From: Eonycteris spelaea
Taxonomy: Eukaryota > Chordata > Mammalia > Chiroptera > Pteropodidae
Assembly: GCA_003508835.1 (NCBI GenBank)
Contig: PUFA01000057.1
Location: forward strand, 9,498,501 to 9,562,500
DNA length: 64,000 nucleotides
Direction: 5' to 3'
Every line of letters starts with the position of its first letter. Position 1 is the stretch's first letter. Below the pieces are notes generated by a model that was given only the letters and a program-made list of their open reading frames with translations, made no database searches and was not told where the DNA came from. This document shows positions 32,845-43,445 of this stretch, piece by piece. A program made the position numbers and the translations under genes.

Positions 32845-33595
32845 CTAAGAAAGTCCCTCCAATATTTCCTGTAATACTGACTGTTTGATAAATTGCTTTA
32901 GCTTTGTTTGGGAAGCTCTTAATCTGTCGACTCTAAAATACACTTTGCAGGATAAAGTATATCTGGTTATAGATCCTGGGTTTTCATCATATCAAATATT
33001 TGGTGCCAAACCCTTCTGTTCTGCAGTTTCTTTTGAGAAATCAGCTGCCAATTATGATGTGTCTTGGTGTGAGCCTCTTGGCATGGGCCTCTTTGGATTC
33101 ATCTTTTTTTTGGACTCTTTGAGCTTCCTTGGGTCATATGTCTATTTTTTTTTCACCAGGTTAGGGAAGTTTTCCATCATCATTTCTTCAAATAGCTCTT
33201 CAATTTCTTGTTTTCCTTTAGGTATCCCTATGACATGGATATTTTTACATTTAATAGTGTCCCATGGTCTTCTTAAATTATTATAGTCTTGCTTTCTTTT
33301 TTCTTGCCATTCTGATCAAGTGTCCTTGGCTTCCCCACCCTCTGTATCGGTGGTTCAATCCTCTTCTTTATCCACTCTGTTGATTCCCTCTAATATACTC
33401 TTCATCTCAGATAATATGTTCTTCATTTCTGACTGGTTCTCTTTTATAATTTCCATTTCCATTTCCATTTTTATGGTTTTTTTTTATCTCTTTGTTACAG
33501 TTCTCACCGAGTTCATCTACTTTTTCCCTGAGTTCATGGAGCATCTTTATAACCAGTGTTTTGAACTCTGCATCTGTTAGATTGCTTGACTTCAT
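32845..33595 (-). pseudogene. L1 ORF1 (RNA-binding chaperone) pseudogene
   Basis: On the minus strand from 33595, about 62 codons stay open and include EFKTLVIKMLHELREKVDE, the ORF1 N-terminal/coiled-coil segment. Downstream the C-terminal end of ORF1 is recognisable near 32850-32880. A (CATTTC)n expansion at 33450-33470 adds an NGNGNG stretch to the reading, and stops follow. ORF1p normally trimerises and coats L1 RNA; this copy cannot make it. Confidence 0.7.
33450..33470. repeat. (TTTCCA)n short hexanucleotide run
   Basis: Three to four TTCCAT units inside the L1 ORF1 remnant; the repeat keeps the frame over its own length. Confidence 0.9.
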
Positions 33596-34530
33596 TATTC
33601 CTGGATCTCTGTTCTGCTCTCTCTTATGGTTCCTGCTTCTTTGTCTTTCTATTTTGACTGTGTCTGTTTCTTTGTATAAGCAAAGCTCCTAAGTCTCCTG
33701 GTTTTATTAGTGCAGCCTTGTGTAGTAGGTGTCCAGTGGCACAGTCCTGAGAAAAGTTCAGCTGTAGGCCAAGTTTAGGCCCAGCCTGTGTGCCTCCAGG
33801 GCCACCTGTTAAGATTCAGCAAGCAATTCATAGATGCTGTGCTTATAGTTGCCTCAGGAAACCATACCAGAAACCAAGGCCAGCTGCCACTAGTGTGAGT
33901 CTTGGCTCAAGAAGCACCTGACTCACTGAGGACACACCTGAATGAGGCTTGGGTGGGGTCATGAGTTGGGGGAGGTGGAGTTTCAGGGAACCCTCTAGGC
34001 AGAGCGATCTCTGTTGTCCAGTTTATCGATGTCTTCTCAGGTATGGCAGTGCTACGTGTATACACTGGGAGTAAGGGAGAGCTCAACAGAGGAATAATGG
34101 ATACCACAGGCACTTCTGCCCAGGAAAGAGCCTCGCCTCTGATCCTCACTCTGACAACTCAGCGCCTCCTGTAAGTCCCTGGTGCCCCTGAAGCAGCCAA
34201 CCCAGTTTTGGTGCTCAGCACAAGCGGGTCCATCACTGCAAAAGTCCTCTTGCAGACATGGTCCCTTTCAGAGGCATCTGCAGCTGTCGTAGTCTCTGTC
34301 CTACTCAGTCACTGGGACTGGGCAGAATCACATCTTTGCCCCTCCTATTTTCTATTGCTGCAGATTGATTAATAATTTCTCTCTTGTTGTAATGCTTCTG
34401 TTTCTCTAGATCCCAGGTGACTTTCCTTGCTGTTTGCTCCATGTTTCTGTCACAACTTTGATTTGGTTGCAAGAGGGATGAACAAAACCTCTATCATCTA
34501 TGCCATTTTTTTCTGTCCCTCTATTTTCTC

Positions 34531-34989
34531 TTTTGATACCAAAGAAGGACACCTAGGATGCCACAGCTCATGGATTTACACACACTGTATGTCAGAACTC
34601 GGTCCAAGATACCAGAATTCTGGTAATAATAAATGTCTTTCCCTTCTACCATACTATGTGCTGAAATTCACTTATGGCATACCAAATGACTAGAGGGCAA
34701 TTATAACGTAAATAAATTGAAGGCAAATTGTAAAGGCTTATGGAATATAGTACTATCAGGTAAAACACAATAGATAGAAAAACTGAACACCTGAGTAAGT
34801 CTATGGCAAGTGACAGTTCTGTGGAATCTTTTTCCACAAAGCTGCAGCTGGGCCTTTGGGGACCATCAAAGTCTCTGCAATTTCTTTTTAGGATGGAAAA
34901 AATGCTAGGATACCCAAGAAAATGCATACATGCACATTTTAAACCTTATTAGGAAGTACTCACTTGGTTACCAAGATAGGCAGAACTTT
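34531..34989. other. Unassigned sequence
   Basis: No repeat family or gene recognised. A 93-codon antisense frame at 34646-34927 shows no recognisable domain. Confidence 0.4.
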
Positions 34990-35194
34990 AGAAACCCCCT
35001 AATTTAACCTCTTCCTTTTTAATTTTTTTATAAGTGTATAAGTGTTCCTAATATATTCTGAATAGTTTTATGTGTGTTTGCACATAATGTTTTCTCTATG
35101 TACGGAACTTGTCTTTTATATTTGCTTATGTTATCTTTTGTCACACACCCATTTAAAATTTTTGAATTGATCAAATTATGACATTTTCTTTGCA

Positions 35195-35355
35195 TTCTGT
35201 TTTTAAAAAATTTTCATCAGCTTTTAGTGAGGTGATAATTGGACAAATGAAGTTGTGTATGTTTAAAGTGTACAACTTGATGATTTCATAACTATGCACT
35301 GTTAAATATTTACCACATCAAGTTAACCAACAAATTAATCAATTCACACCCTATT
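35195..35355 (-). mobile_element. L1: Nested L1MA-type 3' end, antisense
   Basis: CATCAGCTTTTAGTGAGGTG, GTATGTTTAAAGTGTACAAC and CTTGATGATTTCATAACTAT, then CACATCAAGTTAACCAAC, form a compact L1MA 3' end between ORF2-like segments of the older element. Confidence 0.7.
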
Positions 35356-35757
35356 TTTTTTAAAAAGTAACTTTTTAAGAAAGTATTTTTTTTCTTCCTG
35401 AGGTTATAGTCTATTCTCTTGAGTTTAAGGTTTAAAGGTCTTTCCATTCAACATTTATTTTGTGTATGGTGTAAATAAGGAATCTAATTTTATTTTGTTT
35501 TGCTAATGTTGCTTACTAAGGAGTACATCCTTCTTACCCCTATCAATTTGTAATTCCCTCTCTGTCATATCCCATCTAGGTGTAGGTTTTGCTTTTTATT
35601 CTACTGCATTTAAAAATGCATTTATCTCTGTATCACTTCCACATGGTTTTAATTACTATAATTTTATGTTAAGTCCTGATATCTGGTAAGGCAACCCTCC
35701 CTCCACGTTTCTCTTTTTCAAATTAGCCATACGTATTCCAGAATCTTTCCTCTTTTA

Positions 35758-35948
35758 TATCAGGGTCTCTCACTATTGACATGGTACTACTGACATTTGG
35801 GGCTGGATTATTCTTTGTGGTAGGCAGCCATCCTGCACACTGTAAATGATTAGCAGTCTCCTTGGGCTCTGCCCATTAAATCTTCAGATATTATCAAATG
35901 TCCATTTGGGAGCAAAATATTGCCTGTATAAATCATGGTTCTATAGAA
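35758..35948 (-). mobile_element. MER20: MER20 DNA transposon, antisense
   Basis: CAGGGTCTCTCACTATTGAC, GACATTTGGGGCTGGATTAT and TCTTTGTGGTAGGCAGCCAT then CCTGCACACTGTAAATGATT follow MER20 order on the minus strand. It sits inside an L1M, so the MER20 is the younger of the two. Confidence 0.85.
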
Positions 35949-36489
35949 ACTGTATATTCAATGTATCAATTTCCAAAAAGTTTGTTTTGGGCATTGACTG
36001 AAATTCTGTTAAATTTATAAATTACTTTTGAAAAGAATCACTATCATTATAATTGGAATCTTCTCAAACATGGACATGTTTTATCTCTCTACATTTTCTC
36101 AATTTCATTTCGTGTCTTTTAGTAATGTTTTATAATTTCCCCCATGAAGGTTGTACACATCTTTTGTTAGATTTACTCTTGGGCATAGTATACTGTTTTG
36201 CTATTGTAAAAAAAGGTCTTTTCTTTTCCAATTCCAGTCTCTAATTGGCCATTGGTATAAAGGAACATTATTTATTTTTGTGTTTTGCATGCATCTGAAA
36301 ATCTTGTTGAAGTCTTTTATTAAATCTAATAGTCTGCACATCTTCTAGAATTTTCATGTAGGTAATCATATTGTTTACGAATAACCACACTGCAACCCAT
36401 CATTTAGCACATGTACACCTTTAACTTCTTTTCCTCATCTTATTGCGTTGGCTGAGCTGTCCAGGAAAATACCGAATAGTAGCAGGAAT

Positions 36490-36605
36490 TGAGGAGCACT
36501 TTCATTTTACAAGCAAAGAAACAAAGCCTTGGGCTTATCCAAGGTCATTCAATAAATTAGAACAAAGGCCAGGTTAGATGCTCAGGTTCACAAACTGCTC
36601 TTTTA
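36490..36605 (-). mobile_element. MIR: MIR fragment, antisense
   Basis: CATTTTACAAGCAAAGAAAC and CTTATCCAAGGTCATTCAAT correspond to the antisense 'gatgaggaaactgag ... aaggtcacacag' block. Confidence 0.65.
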
Positions 36606-36869
36606 TTCTTTCTTCTTTCATTTTTGGTTAATTTAGTTAACATAAAAACAATTTGCTGTCAGAACTCTTTTGATTTTGAACCTATTAAAAAGAAAGTTAC
36701 ATACAGTCTTGTGTACCAGTGGAATATAATGTGTCAGAATGCTGATACAGACATGAAACCTTTCCTTATTAAAAAAGCATGCCAACAATTTAAAATTAAT
36801 ATCTTCTAGTCTGTGAATATGCTTCCACTCTTTGTTAGAGAGAGATTTTAAGATGATGCGTGTCCTATT
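36606..36869. other. Unassigned AT-rich sequence
   Basis: Nothing recognised between the two MIR copies. Confidence 0.4.
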
Positions 36870-37105
36870 TTAAAAACAGGTAAGTTTTATGGATCACTTA
36901 AAATGAAGCAGGCACTTTGCTAGGTACTTTTTAAGTATATGTTCATGATGCCTTTTTAACAATGTTCTGAGGTGAATATTATTATCATCACTTTACAGAT
37001 GAGGAAATTGAACCTCAAAGCATTAAGTAACTTGCTCAAGGCCTCTTGTTTCTATGTTTGCAGAATACAGGCTCAAATCTAGGTTGGACACCAAAGCATA
37101 TGTTT
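36870..37105 (-). mobile_element. MIR: MIR, antisense, near full length
   Basis: GCAGGCACTTTGCTAGGTAC, ATTATTATCATCACTTTACA and GATGAGGAAATTGAACCTCA then TAAGTAACTTGCTCAAGG. Confidence 0.9.
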
Positions 37106-37329
37106 TCTTGCTATATATTTGGTTGCCATCAGGCATAACACATGTGAAATTAACATCGGATGAACTCAAATTAAGTTCGGAGGTTCCAGGAATAAACTCT
37201 TTTCCTTGCTTTACTTTAAATTAACCTTTTTTTTCATTGTTTAGCTTATATTAATAAAATGCATGAAAATAAAGCTAATGAAATCTCTTAATATCTTTTC
37301 CACATAAATATATACAAAACAATAATACA
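37106..37329. other. Unassigned sequence
   Basis: Nothing recognised between the two MIR copies. Confidence 0.4.
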
Positions 37330-37500
37330 TTCAAGTTAGTAAATGCCTTCAATATGCTGGGCACATTAAACATATCTTATCTGTGCAACAAATTTGGGAG
37401 GTAAAGTCTTATTAGTACCATTTTAGGAATTAGGAAACTGGGGTTTATAGAAATTTAGTAACAGCTAATAGGAGCAGAACAAGACCACACTCTGCTACTT
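37330..37500 (-). mobile_element. MIR: MIR, antisense
   Basis: CAATATGCTGGGCACATTAA, GTACCATTTTAGGAATTAGG and AAACTGGGGTTTATAGAAAT, diverged. It lies 225 bases from the previous MIR in the same orientation. Confidence 0.7.
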
Positions 37501-38619
37501 ATACCACCCTAGGTTAACCAAGCTGGCTTGTCAATCCAAAGCTGTGTTTGGTCACACTAGATACTCAGTTGAAAATATGTGCTTTAGAAGCTTCATTTAA
37601 AAACATCATTTTCATCATTATGCAGTATGTAGAACCCAAGAGGGGTTCTATAAACATGAGTACATGTTCCCAGATAAAGGAGATAATATCTATGAAAAAC
37701 AGCCGTTATCTAGAACATCTGTTAGGCTGTTTCTCCTTGTTTTAAATAATGCATGGTGGGCCCTAATTCAGGTATACTCTTGAAAACCCAGCTTCTTCTG
37801 CTGTGATTTCTGTGATCTCAGTATGATGAATGAGAATATCTGTTGATCATGGCATATACCACTCAGTCAAGCACTTTGGCTTTGGATCAAATTTTCTATA
37901 TTTTTAACTGTAACCAACATTATATAGCTTGCTTCATAATTTACATAGTGATTCCACATTCAATGTCTCAGGCATTTAATCCTCAGCAGTCATTAATATT
38001 GTCTTTATAATAATGTTTTTGAGATTGTCCATATGTATTGATGAAGAGAGACACCCAAGAGATACTGTTCTTCAAGAAGAGTGAGCTTTCATAATACAAT
38101 TTAATGTTGTGCTGTTTTTGTTTAATTGTATCTAGAAAAGAGGATGAAGGAATATAAAACAGACAGCTGTTATCTCTGGCAATAAGAATTTCAGAAAAGC
38201 TTCCTCATTTATTTTACATATGTTCATAGTCTTTTAATTTTTTAATTTAATTTTCTTTTACATATATGTATTTTTACACATTTTACACAAATACAAAGTT
38301 ATACTAGTGTATTGTTTTAAAAAATCATATAGTTCCATAAGGGTCATAATAAGACAATAGTTTTCTACCCATTACCTCCCTTACCTCCATTATTATTGGA
38401 AAGCAAAGAGTTTTAACTCTTTAGCTATTTGGTACTTACTGCTACACTTCAAACTGTTACCGTTACTTTTGTTCAGTTTGAGATATTATGTATCGACTTC
38501 CTGCTGTGAGAGATGGGGATTTAGAACACTGGTATATACACCTCCCATGCCCTACCATTCCACCATGGTCACATCACAGGTAAAAATCACTCGCAGCCAA
38601 GCTGCACCATGTGCTGTAG
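37501..38619. other. Unassigned sequence with a small perfect hairpin
   Basis: No gene or repeat recognised. An 8-bp perfect stem with a 5-base loop lies at 37630-37650 (TAGAACCC, AAGAG, GGGTTCTA). T-rich sequence at 38225-38310 may belong to the old LINE block that follows. Confidence 0.4.
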
Positions 38620-39300
38620 TTACTCTTTTTTTCATGTACGACTTTTCCCTCCAGAGTTGGTAATAGTCTCTTTTTAAAAAACAGTTGCATGTTATATTTT
38701 TTAAAAATTTACCAATCACTACTTCATTTTTAAATGTTTGCCAGTAGCCTGTTTCTTCTCAAGCTATTCAGACATTTCAGGAATCCCTTAATTTATCACC
38801 TTGATGACATCCTCATTCTCTTGTTACAAGATGGCTTGGCCTCTTTTCTTTTGGAATGGATTCCATATTTTCTGGATTATATGTTTTTTCTTTCTCTCTT
38901 AATTTACCTCTCCTTCCCCATTTTAATGAAACACCTCTCAGGTTGCTTCCTGCAAGAACAGTTTATAAAGATAAATTTTTTGAATGCTTTAAAGTTTGAA
39001 AATGTCTTTCTTCTACCCTTATACTTGTTGATGGTTAGGAAGGGTATAGAATTCCAGTTGAAAACTTTTTTTTTTAACTTTGGTGTTGCTGTTGAGAAGT
39101 CTGAAGACATTCTGATTTTTAATTCTTTGTGTATAAAATTTTATTTCCTCAGTGGAAATGTTTAAGGTTTTCTCTTTTCATCAGTACATTGAAATTGCCA
39201 AATAATAGGCAATGTGTGGTTTTATTCTCACCTATTTTGATGGGCATTTGTGGGTACTTTTAATCTGGAGATTCATGTCTTTCAGTTTGAGTAAACTTTA
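38620..39300 (-). mobile_element. Old L1/HAL1-type LINE, antisense
   Basis: The clearest part is GAAAATGTCTTTCTTCTACC, GTATAGAATTCCAGTTGAAA and GGTGTTGCTGTTGAGAAGTC then GAAGACATTCTGATTTT, antisense wording I associate with HAL1/L1ME-type ORF1 regions. Similar wording recurs at 41380-41680. A 143-codon plus-strand frame (38734-39165) is a by-product of T-rich antisense LINE sequence. Confidence 0.5.
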
Positions 39301-40084
39301 TTGAGTCATTTATTTATTTTGAAATACCATTACCCTCTCTTTTTGTTCTTGAATTCTCATTATTGGTTGTTGGGTATCTTGGACTAATATCATTTTAAAG
39401 ACATTTTAAAATTTAAATTTATCTCTCTTATTTTTAAAAATAGATTTCTTCAACTATTTTTTCTAACCTTCTGAGACATAGGCATTTATTAGGGATTTGT
39501 GGTTATTATTAATAGAGAATGGCTGTGACAACACAAGATATATCAATAAGATGCCTCACAAGATGCACCTTGTTTCATTTTATACAATGAATTTACAGTT
39601 GAAATATCAGGTTATGTCCACTCTGACAGGGCTCCCATTCCTTCACCCATCTATCCATCTGTCCATCTATCAGTCCATCCAGACAGACAGCAAGTACTTA
39701 TCGAGTGCTTTCTCTGATCAGAGGTAGTGATTTCAGCATCAGAAGTGGTTACAAGTGGTTGCAGAACCAAATTAGAGTTACTGTGGAAAACAGGAAGGTA
39801 GCCCCAACCACTTCCTGCTCCATTCTCTGACCCATTACTTTCCATATCTCCTCAGCAGCCTAGCTTCTGCTTAAGCAGAAAGTCAGTCAAGTCTCTTGTT
39901 TTCAGCTTTCCCCATTAGGCCTTTAGACCTCATACTCCAACACCAGACCCTTCTACTTCCTTAAGCTTTTACTGGGTTTCTTAAGGTGAATAAGTTTGTT
40001 TCCTTGTATTCTCTAGACATTGGTTTCATGTTCCTCTGCTCTGATACTATCTATATATGTCACAGAATATGTAATGGTATATGC
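39301..40084. other. Unassigned sequence with a short (TCCA)n run
   Basis: Mostly unrecognised. CCATCTATCCATCTGTCCAT and following ATCAGTCCATCCAGAC at about 39645-39685 is a short imperfect tetranucleotide repeat. Confidence 0.45.
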
Positions 40085-40415
40085 CTGCTATAAAATGTCT
40101 CCTTTTTATATTTAATAGACACTCATAGCCAAAGTTGTTGTCTTATGCATATCCTATTGCCCTTACCACTTTTGTACATACTGGCTCAACTTCCAACTGC
40201 CAGCACCTGCATTTATTGCTATGAGCCCACTTTCCCTTGTCCAGCAATCACTCATGGTGACAGCAGGCTTGATAATGTGCCCTTTCTTGGCTGCTTCCTT
40301 TTCTTATTTCACTCTCCACTCATCTATCAGTGTTTTCCCCACCTCTCCCACCCAATAAACACCTGTGGCTAATTCTTAATTTAGGGTCTGCTGCTGGGGG
40401 AACTCAAACTAAGAT
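40085..40415 (+). mobile_element. LTR-like element, 3' part, same ending as the one at 0.6-1.1 kb
   Basis: AATAAA at 40354-40359 is followed by TTAGGGTCTGCTGCTGGGGG and the terminal AACTCAAACTAAGA. The order AATAAA, about 40 bases, GGGGAACTCAAACTAAGA repeats that at 1018-1078. The 5' portion is not aligned between the two. Confidence 0.5.
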
Positions 40416-40439
40416 TTAGTATTAGATCTATGGGTTATT

Positions 40440-41690
40440 TTAAGCAAGATATTTGGATTTCTGTTTATTTTATTTTGTTTTATTTTATAATGTCAAGTAC
40501 ATTACAGTACATTGTTAGACATTTATATAATTTATAAAATCATCCCCCCTAATTGCTCCTTCTCTCCTCTGGTTTTCCACCTAACCAATATATTAGCATT
40601 AATATATTGCTAATAATATATTGGCTGGCTTTCTATTTTTATTCCATCAACTCTAGTCACTGTATCCTGATTCTTCATGGTCTGATATAAGATATTTTTT
40701 ATCCTCCCCCTCCACTTTTTATCCACTTTTCCATATTTTTTTCAGCTGCCTCTTTATTTTTATGTTATTTAGGTTGCTAACATTTACTTTCTGTAACCAT
40801 ATTTAAATACTCTTGGATTTTTTTCTGTAGGTTGATTCTTAAAGTTGAAAACCAGTAAATTAAATATATATATTATGCCTTGATAACTCTCTTTAATTGC
40901 AGAGCCAAGTAGTGTTGCCTTTTCTTCATGGGTTCAATCCTAATAATTTTATGTCACTCAAAAGAGAATGTTTCTAGCACCAAACGAAAATGAATTTCCC
41001 TTGTTACACTCTATTCCTTTCTCAAAATCATGTCTTTTTCATAGTGAGACCTCGATTCTCCTGCACGGTTTTTGTTAATTCTGGGGTTTTTAACATTTTT
41101 TTTCCTCCTAGAGACATGTTACCACATCACAAATATTTTCTGACTTGTTATTGATTCTATCAGTTGATTTCATATTAATTTTTCTTGAAAACTTCTTGGT
41201 GGAGCCTGTCCACTTTCTGTTCTAATTTGGACTGATTGCTTTCCAGACCAGCTCTACAACTCTCATCTTTAGATATTTTTTTTGTACTTTGGAGTCAATT
41301 CTACGATTTGTTTTTATACTACCTTTTCATTTTTATTAGTTTTCATTCATCTTTTGTGGTGCAGATTTAAGTAATTTCCATAGAAAGAATGCATGAGAAG
41401 TTTACTTTCTGAATCCTCATGATCAAAATGTGTTTATTTTATATCAGATTTAGAAATAGTTTGGTTAAGTATAAAAGTATTATATACATTTGTTTATAAA
41501 ATTTTGGGGTAAGTTATTTTTTAACAGAAACCTGAAAGCTTTTCCTCATTGTCTAATAATACCCAGTATTGTTGATGTTATTATGAGTCTCAGTCTTTTG
41601 TATATAACCCACTTTCTGTCTGCAAGCATTTAGTATTTTCTTTGTATCCTCGGTATTCTGACATTTCTCCAGGATCATTAGTTTCTGTTT
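40440..41690 (-). mobile_element. Old L1/HAL1-type LINE, antisense
   Basis: AAGAATGCATGAGAAGTTTA, CTTTCTGAATCCTCATGATC, and CTTTTGTATATAACCCACTT follow the antisense order of an old LINE ORF1 region; the upstream 700 bases are T-rich and less certain. Includes an AT hairpin at 40585-40624 (CCAATATATTAGCA and its near-complement). Confidence 0.5.
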
Positions 41691-41713
41691 GTTTGTTGTT
41701 TCTATTTTATGTA

Positions 41714-42150
41714 CAAGCATCTCCTGCTTTTCGAAAGTTTGCTTTACGCCACTTTACTTTTATGAAAGACTTACATTAGTACCTGCTTTTATTAACTGCA
41801 AGAAATCTGAAGAGGTTTTCACTTTTATGAAAAAAGATGAAAAGCAAAAAAAGTTTACAGTGTTTTTGTTTGTTTGTTTGTTTGTTTGTTTTGCAGTTAG
41901 CAGTTAGAGGCAGTGTGCACTGGTAAGTGAAACTACATAGTACATACATTATTTCCACTTTAATACAGGCTGTGTATTTATCATATCATTCCTGCTTGTA
42001 CTGTATGTTAGCATTATTTTAGTTTTTATGTTGGTATAATTTAGTAAAAATATTTTCTCATATAAATTAATGGTAATTGCTTATTCACTTTATACTATTT
42101 TGGCTTTAAAAGTTTTCAAAGGAACACTCTAGGATAGTGGGGGAAACCTA
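41714..42150. mobile_element. TA-flanked DNA transposon (TcMar/Tigger-like, non-autonomous)
   Basis: A 437-bp element flanked by TA at 41712-41713 and 42151-42152. The left end reads CAAGCATCTCCTGCTTTTCG; the complement of the right end reads TAGGTTTCCCCCACTATCC, giving an imperfect inverted repeat around a CAGGTNTCCCCCGCT-like ancestor. TA duplication fits the Tc1/mariner-pogo superfamily. Internal wording TTTGCTTTACGCCACTTTAC is characteristic, but I cannot name the family. It contains a (GTTT)n run at 41864-41892. Confidence 0.7.
41864..41892. repeat. (GTTT)n microsatellite
   Basis: Six to seven GTTT units within the DNA transposon. Confidence 0.9.
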
Positions 42151-42152
42151 TA

Positions 42153-42711
42153 GTTTGTGTTCTCCATGTACACAATGATCCTTTGTTGTTGATTTCAAGA
42201 AAGAAGAAATAGATTAACTTTTCTAGACAGTTGGTGTGCATTAATTGTGCAGAATGAATGGGGAGCCTTCAAGAAGAGCAGGGCTGATCGACTCACAGGT
42301 TTCATTTTAGGGTGAAGAGGCAGGAAAGGAGCCTTTAGACCAGGGGGCCCTCAAACGCCTTCATGGAGAAGGAAGGTTTAGCTCTGCGTGCCAGTACCTA
42401 CCTAGGAGTCCTGGCTCTTAACACCTAGACAGGTTGTCCAATTTAGAGAAGAAAGCATTGTTATTGTTGTTTTGTTGTTATCTTTCTCTTCCCTGGAGCC
42501 AGAGGTAAATGCTGTGTGGTCTGCCCTCTTAGTGCTTAGAGTTGGAGAAAAGCAGAATGGGGAAGAGATGTAAGGAGTGGATGATTCAGTGGTTTGGGGA
42601 ATCGATTCTTAATTCCTTCTCCCTTGGACATGTTCACATGTCCATCCGTGGGTCTGCTGACAGTGAACCTGAAGCAGGTTGTTCCTTTCATTGTGGTCTC
42701 ATCTTATGCAT
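42153..42711. other. Unassigned sequence
   Basis: No gene or repeat recognised. Confidence 0.4.
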
Positions 42712-43445
42712 TTTTAAATTAAATATGTTGGGGTGACATTGGTTAATAACATTATATAATTTTCAAGTGCACAATTCTGCAATACATTATCTTCATTTTG
42801 TATTGTGTACTCACAACCCAAAGTCTAGTCTCCTTCCATCACTATATATTTGATCCCCTTTTGACCTCTTTATATTCTTTCCATCCCCACTTCCCCTCTA
42901 GTAACTAGCTGTCTGTGTCTATAGTTTGTTTGTTTTGTTTATTTGTTGCTTCTGTTTTACATACCACATGAGTGAAATCCCACGATTCTTGTCCTTTGCC
43001 GTCTGACTTATTTCACTTAGCATGATAATATCAAGATCCATTCATGTTGTCAAATGACAATATTTTGTCTTTTCTTGTTGCTGAGTAATACTCCATTGCA
43101 CATATGTACCACACCTTCTTTATCCAATCATCCATTGAAGGACACTTTGGTGGTTTCCACATCTTGGCTACCGTGAATAATGAATGCTGCAATGAACATC
43201 GGGGTGCATATATCTTTATGAATAAATTTTTTCAAAAGTTTCAGGTAGACACCCAGAAGAGGGTTTCCTGTGGCATATGGTAACTCGGTTCTTAATCTTC
43301 TGAGGAACCTCCATACTGTTTTCCGTGGTCACTGCACCAATTTACATTACCATTAGCAATATATGAAGGTTCTCTTTTCTCCACATCCTCATCAGTATTT
43401 GTTATTTCTTGTATTATTGATTATAGCCATTCTAACACCATCTGT
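42712..43445 (-). mobile_element. L1: LINE-1 3' UTR and ORF2 end, antisense, lineage-informative
   Basis: Begins after an A/T-rich tail with GTTGGGGTGACATTGGTTAA, TAACATTATATAATTTTCAA and CCCAAAGTCTAGTCTCCTTC, 3' UTR wording I associate with bat L1s. Then common L1 text: CTGACTTATTTCACTTAGCA, GAGTAATACTCCATTGCAC, CTTTATCCAATCATCCATTG, and CCTCCATACTGTTTTCCGTG. One of the younger insertions here judging by how easily it reads. Confidence 0.85.

Larger units (their letters stand above)
32216..34530 (-). mobile_element. L1: LINE-1 with 5' region and ORF1 but most of ORF2 deleted, antisense
   Basis: Reading from the plus-strand left end: a T-rich tail (32214-32222); 3' UTR with CAGTTGTACAACATAGTAAT, GTGATCACCCCACTAAATCT and GACTTATTTCATTCAGCACA (to about 32630); then a jump to N-terminal ORF2 endonuclease sequence (about 32635-32790); the ORF1 region (about 32845-33595); and 5' UTR-like sequence to about 34400-34530. 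Roughly 3 kb of ORF2 is absent compared with a standard L1. Upstream border uncertain. Confidence 0.75.
34990..36483 (-). mobile_element. L1: L1M-type LINE-1, antisense, host of nested insertions
   Basis: ORF2-derived antisense wording is seen in CCATTCAACATTTATTTTGT, GGTTTTAATTACTATAATTT and TATCTGGTAAGGCAACCCTC. It continues after the MER20 with ATTGACTGAAATTCTGTTAA and TTTTATAATTTCCCCCATGA. The element is split by a younger L1 tail (35195-35355) and by MER20 (35758-35948), which gives a clear order of insertion. Confidence 0.75.

Noticed and set aside
32885..33286. 133-codon plus-strand frame that looks like a small membrane protein
   Set aside because: It is the antisense of an L1 ORF1 remnant; T-rich antisense text mimics membrane segments.
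36870..37500. Possible CRISPR-like or tandem array from similar blocks
   Set aside because: The similar blocks are two independent MIR copies in the same orientation, at unequal spacing; this is vertebrate DNA with no array structure.
38734..39165. 143-codon plus-strand open frame rich in Leu and Phe
   Set aside because: Hydrophobic composition comes from T-rich antisense LINE sequence; it reads through an old L1/HAL1-type piece.
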